Of a DNA stretch of 56,415 nt, positions 1 through 6,960 are shown in pieces. This DNA comes from CAYZJK01 sp964479125. GTDB lineage: Bacteria > Patescibacteriota > Saccharimonadia > Saccharimonadales > Saccharimonadaceae. Each line of letters begins with the position of its first letter. The stretch's first letter is position 1. Made by a program: the position numbers and the translations under genes. Below the pieces are notes generated by a model. The model saw nothing but the letters and a program-made list of their open reading frames with translations. It searched no databases and was not told the origin of the DNA. The stretch lies in NCBI GenBank assembly GCA_964479125.1, contig CAYZJK010000002.1:1-56415 (forward strand), in the 5' to 3' direction.

Positions 1-2
1 AA

Positions 3-734
3 CCAGAACCAGAGCCGGAACCCTACCCCACAGCGACTGCAGCTAGTTGCTTTACATTTGACTCTAGTACTGGAACTATTACAGACTACTCAAACAATGC
101 TGAATGTCCGAAGGTTGTCATAATACCGAAAGAGATAGGAGGTAGGGCAGTGACAAGTATAGGGAGTTATGCGCTTAATTATAACCAGCTCACTAGCGTC
201 ACTATACCCAATTCCGTGACAAGTATAGGGAGTGGTGCGTTTGAGTTTAACCAGCTCACTAGCGTCACTATACCCAACTCCGTGACAAGTATAGGGGATT
301 ATGCGTTTCGTGATAACCAGCTCACCAGCGTCACTATACCCAATTCCGTGACAAGTATAGGGTATACTGCCTTTCGTAATAACCAGCTCACTAGCGTCAC
401 TATACCCAATTCTGTGACAAGTATAAGGGGTTCTGCCTTTCGTAATAACCAGCTCACTAGCGTCACTATACCCAATTCTGTGACAAGTATAGGGAGTTAT
501 GCGCTTGGTTATAACCAGCTCACCAGCGTCACTATACCCAATTCTGTGACAAGTATAGGGAGTGATGCGTTTCGTAATAACCAGCTCACTAGCGTCACTA
601 TACCCAATTCCGTGACAAGTATAGAGAGTTATGCGTTTTATAATAATCCAAACATAACCTGCCGCATACCAAATTCAGCACCATATAACCCGCTAAGTCC
701 TAATATTAACTGCTCTTCTATCGAGAGGTACTAA
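3..734 (+). CDS. BspA-type leucine-rich repeat surface protein, 5' partial
   Basis: The frame is open from the left edge, so the gene starts outside the window; the GTG at 150 is not the true start. The visible part begins with a Pro-Glu linker (PEPEPEPYP), then a segment with two cysteines and the sequence VVIIPKEIGGRAVTSIG, which is the usual entry into a BspA/LRR_5 domain. Seven 22-residue units follow (core NQLTSVTIPNSVTSIG), then a short capping region with two more cysteines. The protein ends at a TAA (732-734) without a membrane anchor or sorting motif. LRR_5 proteins are usually secreted or surface-exposed and bind host or partner-cell proteins; that role here is inference. Membership of the LRR_5 family is clear. 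Confidence 0.85.
   Translation, partial: PEPEPEPYPTATAASCFTFDSSTGTITDYSNNAECPKVVIIPKEIGGRAVTSIGSYALNYNQLTSVTIPNSVTSIGSGAFEFNQLTSVTIPNSVTSIGDYAFRDNQLTSVTIPNSVTSIGYTAFRNNQLTSVTIPNSVTSIRGSAFRNNQLTSVTIPNSVTSIGSYALGYNQLTSVTIPNSVTSIGSDAFRNNQLTSVTIPNSVTSIESYAFYNNPNITCRIPNSAPYNPLSPNINCSSIERY
183..644 (+). repeat. Seven tandem 66-bp LRR-coding repeats
   Basis: Units begin at 183, 249, 315, 381, 447, 513 and 579, each 66 bp (22 codons), starting with AACCAGCTCAC. About 45 bp of each unit are almost identical between copies; only the six or so codons around the variable Gly/Ala-Phe part differ. Seven copies in register with little synonymous drift suggest recent expansion or gene conversion. Confidence 0.9.
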
Positions 735-1179
735 TCCTCTCTGACTCTAGAGAGAATATTCAGCAGATCGGCATCTCTGCCTAGGCTCTAGGATAAGAAG
801 CCGAATTCCACCTAACTACATTGCCTTTAATATCATCATCCTACCGTCTCTTCTTACGCTATAAGTAGAAGAGATACAATAGATTAACCCGTATGCGTAA
901 AGTCCGCTTGTTTCAAAAAAGCTCCAATCGGTTACTTTTTGAGAGATTTCATGACTCCATAATCTGGCAACTTGATCTAGAGATATTTATCTCATCAGCC
1001 CTGGTGGATTGGTAGTTTTGAAGGGTTCGGCGGCGCTTAATAACACCTCGTATATGTTGCGTGATGCCTGGCGTACCAACATTATTTTTAATAACCATCT
1101 CTGTAAATTGAGTTGGTTATTTTATACCCTGAATGAAATGCAAAACCTATAGAGCGTATACGTAACACTGTTGTGCTGA
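735..1179. other. Non-coding gap with two hairpins
   Basis: No convincing gene or tRNA is visible. It contains an 8-bp hairpin at 847-874 (TCTCTTCT / AGAAGAGA) and a second at 1090-1121 (AATAACCA / TGGTTATT, plus an inner CTC/GAG pair) followed by TTTAT. The second could be a weak terminator for the upstream gene, although it lies about 360 bp downstream. Confidence 0.4.
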
Positions 1180-1185
1180 TATACT
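1180..1185 (+). promoter_or_regulatory. -10 box for the ABC exporter operon, leaderless type
   Basis: TATACT ends 8 nt before the ATG at 1194. Transcription would start at or next to the start codon, and no Shine-Dalgarno sequence is present in the short space. Confidence 0.5.
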
Positions 1186-1193
1186 AAAATCCA

Positions 1194-2108
1194 ATGACAG
1201 CTGCGATATCAGTTAAAAACCTTATTAAAAACTATGGCGAAGCGCAGGTAGTGCGCGATATTTCGTTCGAAGTACCGACCGGGTCTGTCTTCGCTTTTTT
1301 AGGGACAAATGGAGCAGGTAAAAGCACAACTATCAACTGCATAGTGACGACACTGCAACCTACAAGTGGAGCGATTTATGTTAATGGAAACAAAATCGGC
1401 AAAGACGACGCAGTAATTAAAAAAGATATAGGCGTGGTTTTCCAATCGTCGCTTTTAGATCCCCTTTTAACCGTTCGCGAAAACCTTGCAGTCCGAGGCG
1501 CTATGTATATAGGTGCATCCAGTATGAGAAATCGAATTGTTGAGCTTGTTGAGCTTGTTGATATGGCTGAATTTATTGATCAAAGATATGGAAAGCTATC
1601 AGGCGGACAAAAGCGTAGAGCAGATATCGCTCGAGCACTCCTCCATAACCCATCGATACTCTTCTTGGATGAACCAACAACAGGCCTTGATCCCCAGAGT
1701 CGTGAAAATGTATGGCAACTTATACGCACTCTGCAGAAAAAACAGGGAAAGACCGTATTTTTGACTACCCACTACATGGAAGAGACCGAAAATGCAGACA
1801 TGGTAGCTATTCTTAATCGAGGCAGAATAGTTTCAACAGGAACCCCCCAATCGTTACGCGCCGATTACAGTAGGAATATACTTCGATTAGATGCTAAAGA
1901 TAGCGGATTATTGGCTGATGCGTTAAAGAAACATGCAATACCGTTTTCTATAATCGAAGGTGGTGTATTTGAGATAAACCCAGAATCAAGCCATGTAGCG
2001 CTTGAAATGTTAAATACATTGAACCCCTTTTTAAAAGACTTTGAGTTTAGGCATGGGAATATGGACGATGTATTCCTAAAACTGGCCGAAGGGAATGTTT
2101 TACTATGA
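1194..2108 (+). CDS. ABC transporter ATP-binding protein (ABC-2 exporter, DrrA-like)
   Basis: 304 aa. This is the nucleotide-binding subunit that powers an ABC-2 exporter. Visible motifs are Walker A GTNGAGKST (residues 37-45), signature LSGGQ (135-139) and Walker B ILFLDE (155-160) followed by PTTGLDP, with a switch histidine in TTHYMEE. The C-terminal 80 residues resemble the extra domain of drug/antibiotic exporter ATPases. It overlaps the downstream permease gene by ATGA (2105-2108), so the two are translationally coupled and should form one complex. The substrate cannot be told from sequence; drugs, lipids or peptides are all possible. Confidence 0.92.
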   Translation: MTAAISVKNLIKNYGEAQVVRDISFEVPTGSVFAFLGTNGAGKSTTINCIVTTLQPTSGAIYVNGNKIGKDDAVIKKDIGVVFQSSLLDPLLTVRENLAVRGAMYIGASSMRNRIVELVELVDMAEFIDQRYGKLSGGQKRRADIARALLHNPSILFLDEPTTGLDPQSRENVWQLIRTLQKKQGKTVFLTTHYMEETENADMVAILNRGRIVSTGTPQSLRADYSRNILRLDAKDSGLLADALKKHAIPFSIIEGGVFEINPESSHVALEMLNTLNPFLKDFEFRHGNMDDVFLKLAEGNVLL

Positions 2109-2980
2109 ACAGCCTAGTAGTACGGCATCTGCGAGTATTCTTTAGAGATAAAGGAAGTGTATTTTTTGCACTTCTCTCGTCGATAGTAATGTTCGCATTG
2201 TATATATTCTTTCTCGGAAGCATTCAGGCCGACAGTCTTCAAGACGGAGTAGCTACGCTATCGAATAACCTAGCGAATAATTTCGTTAACTCGTGGGTAT
2301 TTGCCGGTATTATAACTATCACAGCTGTTACAACGAGTCTTGCGGCTTTTAGTGTATTTATTAGCGACCGCGCAGAAGGGAGATTGAAAGATTACGCAGT
2401 TTCACCAATAGCCAGGTGGAAACTAACGCTCAGCTATATAGTTGCTTCAATTATTATTTCATCGCTACTTACGATACTCACTGCTGTACTGGGGCAAGTA
2501 TATCTACTTTTCTCCGGTGGAGAATTTATTGGTCTCGAAAATTCATTACAGTTGATACCACTTCTCGTTTTCCTGTCTGCAGTATTTTCATCATTCGCGT
2601 GTCTTATTACGACATTCGTTAAAACGTCGGCCGCCTTCACCTCTTTGAGTATTATTATCGGAACAAGCGTTGGTTTTCTGGCGGGTATTTATGTGCCGGT
2701 AGGCTCCCTGCCATCTGGTGTAGCTAATGTAATAAATACACTTCCCTTTGCGCAGGCAGCGACGCTTACCAGGCAACCTTTTGCTACTGATACTTTAATG
2801 CAAATAAGCCAAGGTAGCGGTGCGCAAACGGAGGCGCTAAAAGACATGTATGGATTTAATATAGCCGTTGGGGATGCCACTCTCTCGACGATGACGTTAC
2901 TATTGCTTCTAACTGGCTTGGCTGTAATCTGCTTGGCAATTGCTGTAGTTAGAATGGCGAGGGTCTTGAAAACTGTCTAG
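2105..2980 (+). CDS. ABC-2 type transporter permease
   Basis: 291 aa integral membrane protein. Hydrophobic stretches near residues 17-38, 65-88, 107-133, 146-168, 175-195 and 258-280 give the six-helix topology of ABC-2 permeases, and the motif RLKDYAVSPI before helix 3 is typical of this family. It is the partner of the overlapping ATPase gene and should form the membrane channel of an exporter. It is followed by a hairpin terminator at 3035-3060. The substrate is unknown. Confidence 0.88.
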   Translation: MNSLVVRHLRVFFRDKGSVFFALLSSIVMFALYIFFLGSIQADSLQDGVATLSNNLANNFVNSWVFAGIITITAVTTSLAAFSVFISDRAEGRLKDYAVSPIARWKLTLSYIVASIIISSLLTILTAVLGQVYLLFSGGEFIGLENSLQLIPLLVFLSAVFSSFACLITTFVKTSAAFTSLSIIIGTSVGFLAGIYVPVGSLPSGVANVINTLPFAQAATLTRQPFATDTLMQISQGSGAQTEALKDMYGFNIAVGDATLSTMTLLLLLTGLAVICLAIAVVRMARVLKTV

Positions 2981-3034
2981 TCATTGACTATGGAGGTTTT
3001 GAGTTCTCCCAGTAGTGTATACCATACATGAAAC

Positions 3035-3060
3035 AGCGTCCTCTAAAGGGGCGTTTTTTC
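3035..3060 (+). terminator. Rho-independent terminator of the ABC exporter operon
   Basis: Short GC-rich stem (CGTCC pairing with GGGCG, one G-U) followed by TTTTTTC. It closes the two-gene exporter operon. Confidence 0.65.
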
Positions 3061-3074
3061 TTTTGTTTATTTAG

Positions 3075-3120
3075 TATATGTTCAAATGAACACTTATTGA
3101 ACATATATTGAACATATAAT
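3075..3120 (+). promoter_or_regulatory. Possible operator/promoter of the Fic gene
   Basis: TATATGTTCAA (3075-3085) is followed by its exact reverse complement TTGAACATATA twice in a row (3097-3107 and 3108-3118). The arms enclose a smaller palindrome, GTTCA-AA-TGAAC. A TATAAT (3115-3120) overlaps the last copy. This is what an autoregulated promoter bound by a dimeric helix-turn-helix protein looks like; the downstream Fic protein has a C-terminal winged-helix-like segment that could be the binder. Confidence 0.55.
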
Positions 3121-3177
3121 TATGGATTCGATTATTTTAAATCAACCAAGTTATAAAAATTTCCTAAAACAGAGTTT

Positions 3178-4485
3178 ATGGCTAAATTCCTTTCTGGCGG
3201 TTCGAGCTCTTTGAATGCCTATATTAGTAGTATAGATAGTCCAAGGTACTTATTTTGGGATAAAGCAATGTATAAACAGGTTCCTGGTGATTATACATCT
3301 CAAGAAGCATGGCTTACAGCAAAGCTTCTTAGGAAGATTAAGTCTGTGCCCTCTCCAGTTATTGATGAGGATGGCCAACCTTATACGTACAGTAAGCTAT
3401 CTCATTTCGAGAGATCTTTACATATGATTGACCTTAAGATAGGTGGCAAGTTTATCGTAGGTAGCAATACAAGTGAAGAAAAGCAAAAGTTTATGACTAG
3501 GGGAATAATTGAAGAGGCGATAGCGTCTAGTCAGTTAGAAGGTGCCAGTACAACAAGAAAATATGCCAAAAAAATGATTGCAGAAAAAAAGAAACCTAGG
3601 ACAACTTCTGAAAAGATGATTTATAACAATTATATTACCATGTCTGCCATAGAGGAGGAGTTTAAAAACAAAGAGTTGTCAGTAGAGTTACTACTTGAAA
3701 TGCATACTATGCTTACTCAGGATACACTGGATGATCCTGCGGATGTCGGTAGAATACGTAACGAGGGTGACTTAATTAGTGTTATATACCAAGAAGAAAT
3801 TGCACACACAGCTCCAGATAGAGATTTTGTAGACGAACATTTAAAAAGACTAATTAGCTATGCTAATGATGATAGTGAATTTATTCATCCTATAATCAAG
3901 GCTAGTATATTACATTTTTGGATGGGGTACCTGCACCCTTTTGCAGATGGAAATGGTAGGATGGCTAGATCTATATTCTATTGGTACCTTTTCAAGAACG
4001 ACTACTGGGGTGTAGCTTTTGTACCTATATCTATGATTCTCAAAAGGGCTAAAAAACAATATACATATGCCTATATTTATTCTGAACAGGATAATAAGGA
4101 TTTGACTTACTTTATTGATTTCTCCATTCGTAAGATAATACTAGCCCTTAGTGAGTTTGAAGAATATGTAAAAAGTCTTGAAGATGAGAATAAATCTATA
4201 GATGTTTTAATCGGTAGAAATATCACTCTAAATGATAGACAGAAACAGATAATCTACTTTTTAATTAAGGATGTAACTAACTTCACTTCAGAGCTATCGC
4301 ATCGTACTATGAATGGAATAGCTAGAAATACTGCTCGTTCAGATATTAAAAAACTCCTCAACGAAAACTTAGTAGTTGCACAGAAAGAAGGTAGGACTGT
4401 TAAGTATTACGCCTCTGAAAAGCTTATAGAGATGGCTGGAGGGAAGGTTGATGAGCTACAGAGAGTGGATGGGGGGTTATGCTAG
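3178..4485 (+). CDS. Fic family protein with autoinhibitory motif and C-terminal winged helix
   Basis: 435 aa. The Fic catalytic motif HPFADGNGRMAR is intact at residues 253-264; Fic enzymes usually transfer AMP from ATP to hydroxyl side chains of proteins. An N-terminal segment (residues 117-122, SSQLEG) fits the inhibitory helix consensus [S/T]xxxE[G/N], so the enzyme is probably self-inhibited (class II). The last 90 residues (around NDRQKQIIYFLIKDVTNFTSE) look like a winged helix. The gene is more AT-rich than its neighbours and uses AGA/AGG rather than CGA arginine codons, hinting at separate ancestry. The ORF ends just after a run of six G (4471-4476); losing one G would extend the protein to a stop at 4532-4534. 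Confidence 0.9.
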   Translation: MAKFLSGGSSSLNAYISSIDSPRYLFWDKAMYKQVPGDYTSQEAWLTAKLLRKIKSVPSPVIDEDGQPYTYSKLSHFERSLHMIDLKIGGKFIVGSNTSEEKQKFMTRGIIEEAIASSQLEGASTTRKYAKKMIAEKKKPRTTSEKMIYNNYITMSAIEEEFKNKELSVELLLEMHTMLTQDTLDDPADVGRIRNEGDLISVIYQEEIAHTAPDRDFVDEHLKRLISYANDDSEFIHPIIKASILHFWMGYLHPFADGNGRMARSIFYWYLFKNDYWGVAFVPISMILKRAKKQYTYAYIYSEQDNKDLTYFIDFSIRKIILALSEFEEYVKSLEDENKSIDVLIGRNITLNDRQKQIIYFLIKDVTNFTSELSHRTMNGIARNTARSDIKKLLNENLVVAQKEGRTVKYYASEKLIEMAGGKVDELQRVDGGLC

Positions 4486-4534
4486 TAATGATGATTCTTC
4501 CCAGCAGGTTTTGTTTGACGAAGATATTCTGTAA
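4471..4534 (+). other. Poly-G tract and alternative C-terminus of the Fic gene
   Basis: Six G residues (4471-4476) lie two codons before the Fic stop. In the +1-shifted frame the sequence reads on as GYASNDDSSQQVLFDEDIL and stops at 4532-4534. The tail looks like a genuine hydrophilic C-terminus, so the G run may be a slipped-strand switch, a recent indel or a sequencing error. Confidence 0.5.
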
Positions 4535-4634
4535 TTAGCTTATGACTCATATATGAGCTAGATAGATAGCTGTCTATAACTATATTATTTTGATTGATTC
4601 ATTACATTAAGTGCAATAGGTGGAGTTGATAAAT

Positions 4635-5021
4635 TTAATCTTCCACGGATGACAGTAGTGCTTCCCATAAATCTTCTTCACTATCAAAATCAAGGCTGCT
4701 ACCATACATTTGGTCGCGAACTTTTTCTCTGTAGAGATCTAAAGTTAAAGGACTGAGGCGGTAAGCTTTATTCGACTTAGAGTTAGTAAACTTAATTGTT
4801 CCATCTGACTCTAAATTTGTATCAGAAATGATAAATTGGCGATACTTCTCGGTATCGAACCACTCGATATAATTTTCTCGAACTTTAACATCGACAGCCA
4901 CTAGTACTGTGTCGTCAGGTTTTTCGTCCTGAGAAACTGACTCTACGTAGTAAGCAGGGTGGGTAATAATAGGCTCTAATTCCTGATCTTCACGGTTTAT
5001 TTTATTACTCATGTTCTCCAT
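4635..5021 (-). CDS. Hypothetical acidic protein downstream of the ART-like gene
   Basis: 128 aa, family not recognised. It is hydrophilic and acidic at both ends, with no membrane segment or cysteine. The start may be the fourth codon (Met at 5012), which has GGAG just upstream. The ATG lies one base after the stop of the 509-aa gene upstream on the same strand, so the two form an operon. A role as partner, chaperone or immunity protein for the larger product is possible but is only a guess from position. Confidence 0.65.
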   Translation of the reverse strand: MENMSNKINREDQELEPIITHPAYYVESVSQDEKPDDTVLVAVDVKVRENYIEWFDTEKYRQFIISDTNLESDGTIKFTNSKSNKAYRLSPLTLDLYREKVRDQMYGSSLDFDSEEDLWEALLSSVED

Positions 5022-5022
5022 C

Positions 5023-6552
5023 CTATTTAATTAGCGCTTTCTGTTGTTCATTGGTCTCGAGGTATTCAAGATCTTCTTCATTTAAAGGAATGTGCAGACG
5101 TTCAGGTGAAGTGGTTGAAAGTTGGTATTCTAAGAGGCTATCTAACTCAGTCCATCCTTGAGCCGAACGGTTGTAATATTCATCCTCACGGCGAGGAGGT
5201 CGACCGTTGGATATATCGATTATCTGAGACACTTTATCGGCAACGTGAACAAAGTCTTCTACCAGTATATTGTTCACTTCTTCAACACCCTGGTTTTGTA
5301 GCATTAATACAACCGATCGTTTAGCGGCGATATCTGGTACGGCGATACCAGCAATTGATTCAACAGCTATGCCAGTACGATACATTTGTTCGTTAGTACA
5401 TAATTCTTTATAGCCAGTATTATTTAAGTGTTTAAATAATTGATCCGGTGTTAGGCGACTGTTGAACACCTCCGGGTCGGTAGACCCTTTCATATCGTCG
5501 TCATAGGCATACCAGTCAGTACGGTCGGTAATATCAGGCTTGATGGCTAGGATGATGTCGTTTTTATATATTGAGGCGTCATTCCTCTTATCGGCCACGC
5601 TCTTTTCGGTTACAGTTCGTACAAATACGTTATCGGCGCCGCCGGTCTTAAGGTCAAGTAGGGAAGAGATGCCAATGGTTTTAACACCACGCTTAAATCG
5701 TTCGTGAGTAGACATGAGGCCATTAGTTAAAAGTTTAGGTAGAACAGATGGGTCAGCTACCTTATGTAGAATTCCAAACTCACCATACTTTTCTTGGTAC
5801 TCCTTACTCTTACCTGGTTGGGTGATGGTTGTGTAGCCTGGAAAAACTTCTGTACGAGTAAGGTTCTCAGGTGTGGGGTGTTTAATTGATTTAAGTTCGT
5901 CGATTCGGTGGTGCCAATTGTATCGGGCTTTCTTATACTCTTGCTCCGCATCTAGATTAGGATTAGTAAAAGCTTCCTCGATGCCAAGTAGGTTAGTCAT
6001 GGCGTCGTCTAGTCTGATGCCAATTTCTTCATTGGTTAGTCGATCACCCTGTTCATTAAGTTCTGGTAGTTCGATATTTACGACGCTGTTTACAGTTCGC
6101 CAGTCCGGACTTTTGGTTGCGATGGCAATGCTTAGGCCGTTTGCGTTGACAAAAATAGCTTCAGTGGTAGGAATGTTGATATCGTCCTGTCCGTCTTTGC
6201 TTTTGGCAAAGTAATTAAACTCTGTGATTTGAGTGTTAGGCAGTTCGGATAGTTTATCGTGAATCTGATTGTAAGCTTCGGCGGTAAGCTTGAAGGTTAA
6301 CTCTGTGCCTCGCTCAGTCTTAATAAAGCTTAACTGTTGGCCTTCGATATGATTACTATCGCCAACTATTGTTTCCTTAGGGCTAATTGTTTCACCGTCA
6401 ATGGCTTTGTATTCAAGGTTGTCTAGAGCATTCTTAGCAGCTTGGGCGCTTTCGGTGAGTGGAAGGTGATCGTAGGTATTGAAATAGTCTCCATGTCTTG
6501 GAGAGTCGTCTCGGTCCATTAGATCGGCATAGCTGTTAAGTTTTTCAGACAT
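5023..6552 (-). CDS. Hypothetical protein with possible ADP-ribosyltransferase-like domain
   Basis: 509 aa, no signal peptide or membrane segment. The first 250 residues are not recognised. The middle part contains a histidine-led segment (FGILHKVADPSVLPKLLTNG) followed by LMSTHERFKRGV and TGGADNVFVRTV; further on NEQMYRTGIAVESIAGIAV has the shape of the last strand and catalytic-Glu turn in DarT/ART-fold enzymes (Glu, hydrophobics, then a Val-Glu-x-Ile-x-Gly-Ile turn). This suggests an ART-like fold that would use NAD, but the similarity is by eye and weak. The first gene of a two-gene minus-strand operon next to the Fic gene. Confidence 0.4.
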   Translation of the reverse strand: MSEKLNSYADLMDRDDSPRHGDYFNTYDHLPLTESAQAAKNALDNLEYKAIDGETISPKETIVGDSNHIEGQQLSFIKTERGTELTFKLTAEAYNQIHDKLSELPNTQITEFNYFAKSKDGQDDINIPTTEAIFVNANGLSIAIATKSPDWRTVNSVVNIELPELNEQGDRLTNEEIGIRLDDAMTNLLGIEEAFTNPNLDAEQEYKKARYNWHHRIDELKSIKHPTPENLTRTEVFPGYTTITQPGKSKEYQEKYGEFGILHKVADPSVLPKLLTNGLMSTHERFKRGVKTIGISSLLDLKTGGADNVFVRTVTEKSVADKRNDASIYKNDIILAIKPDITDRTDWYAYDDDMKGSTDPEVFNSRLTPDQLFKHLNNTGYKELCTNEQMYRTGIAVESIAGIAVPDIAAKRSVVLMLQNQGVEEVNNILVEDFVHVADKVSQIIDISNGRPPRREDEYYNRSAQGWTELDSLLEYQLSTTSPERLHIPLNEEDLEYLETNEQQKALIK

Positions 6553-6735
6553 TTTTTAATTTTTGTTTTTTGATTTATTAGTGAATTAAACTTATCATAA
6601 AACATAAGCTTTGTCAAATTCAGGCGTAGTAAAGTGCCTATTTTAGGCTGAAATTCTTGATCTTTTGACTACTAGGTGAAGTACTAAGCCTATATCACCA
6701 CTAAATACGAAAATGTCCATATATAGCGTAGCTGT

Positions 6736-6744
6736 TTATCCACA
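6736..6744 (+). promoter_or_regulatory. Consensus DnaA box in the nrdA promoter region
   Basis: TTATCCACA is a perfect DnaA box. DnaA regulation of nrdAB is known in Escherichia coli, so a single box in this promoter region could couple dNTP supply to replication initiation. Confidence 0.45.
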
Positions 6745-6803
6745 GACACTATATCTATGCACTACTGTAATTGTGTATGTAGTGAAAAGTACCCCATAAA
6801 TGC

Positions 6804-6832
6804 TTGAATCTATATATCTAGTGGAGTATTAT
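6804..6832 (+). promoter_or_regulatory. nrdA promoter
   Basis: TTGAAT (6804-6809), 17-bp spacer, TATTAT (6827-6832). An NrdR-box-like sequence lies in the spacer and another just after the expected start of transcription, which fits repression. Confidence 0.5.
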
Positions 6833-6893
6833 TAAGTGTAGACACTAAATACGCAGTGTGAAAAAGATAAAACAAACATTTTTGGCGGGATAG

Positions 6894-6930
6894 AGAGGCC
6901 GTGAGGTCTTTTTTTATACCCAGAATGGGT
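6894..6930 (+). terminator. Terminator-like hairpins in the nrdA leader
   Basis: AGAGGCC pairs with GGTCTTT (6894-6911, two or more G-U pairs) and runs into seven T (6909-6915). A second small perfect hairpin ACCCA-GAA-TGGGT follows at 6918-6930. Lying between the promoter and the ATG, these could form an attenuator. Confidence 0.35.
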
Positions 6931-6960
6931 GTGAGACATAAGTTTTAAGAGGGGGACTTA

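Larger units (their letters stand above)
6699..6860 (+). promoter_or_regulatory. NrdR-box-like repeats upstream of nrdA
   Basis: Several copies of a motif close to the NrdR box consensus (acaCwAtATaTwGtgt) are visible: CACTAAATACGAAAATGT (6699-6716), ACACTATATCTATGCACT (6746-6763), CTATATATCTAGTG (6810-6823) and ACACTAAATACGCAGTGT (6842-6859). The last two flank or overlap the promoter core, about 32 bp apart (start to start). CACTAC/GTAGTG (6760-6765, 6779-6784) forms an additional inverted repeat. NrdR is the usual dNTP-sensing repressor of bacterial ribonucleotide reductase genes. Confidence 0.6.

Noticed and set aside
183..644. CRISPR array
   Set aside because: The repeats are contiguous 66-bp units in one reading frame without unique spacers; they encode LRRs.
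735..1179. tRNA or other structural RNA gene in the gap
   Set aside because: No T-loop GTTCGA-like motif with acceptor and anticodon stems; only two simple hairpins.
3122..3214. Short leader ORF upstream of the Fic gene
   Set aside because: The ATG falls at or before the expected transcript start, there is no RBS, and it runs out of frame into the Fic gene.
6736..6744. Replication origin
   Set aside because: Isolated DnaA boxes (here and TTTTCCACA at 35365-35373), no cluster, no dnaA/dnaN nearby.
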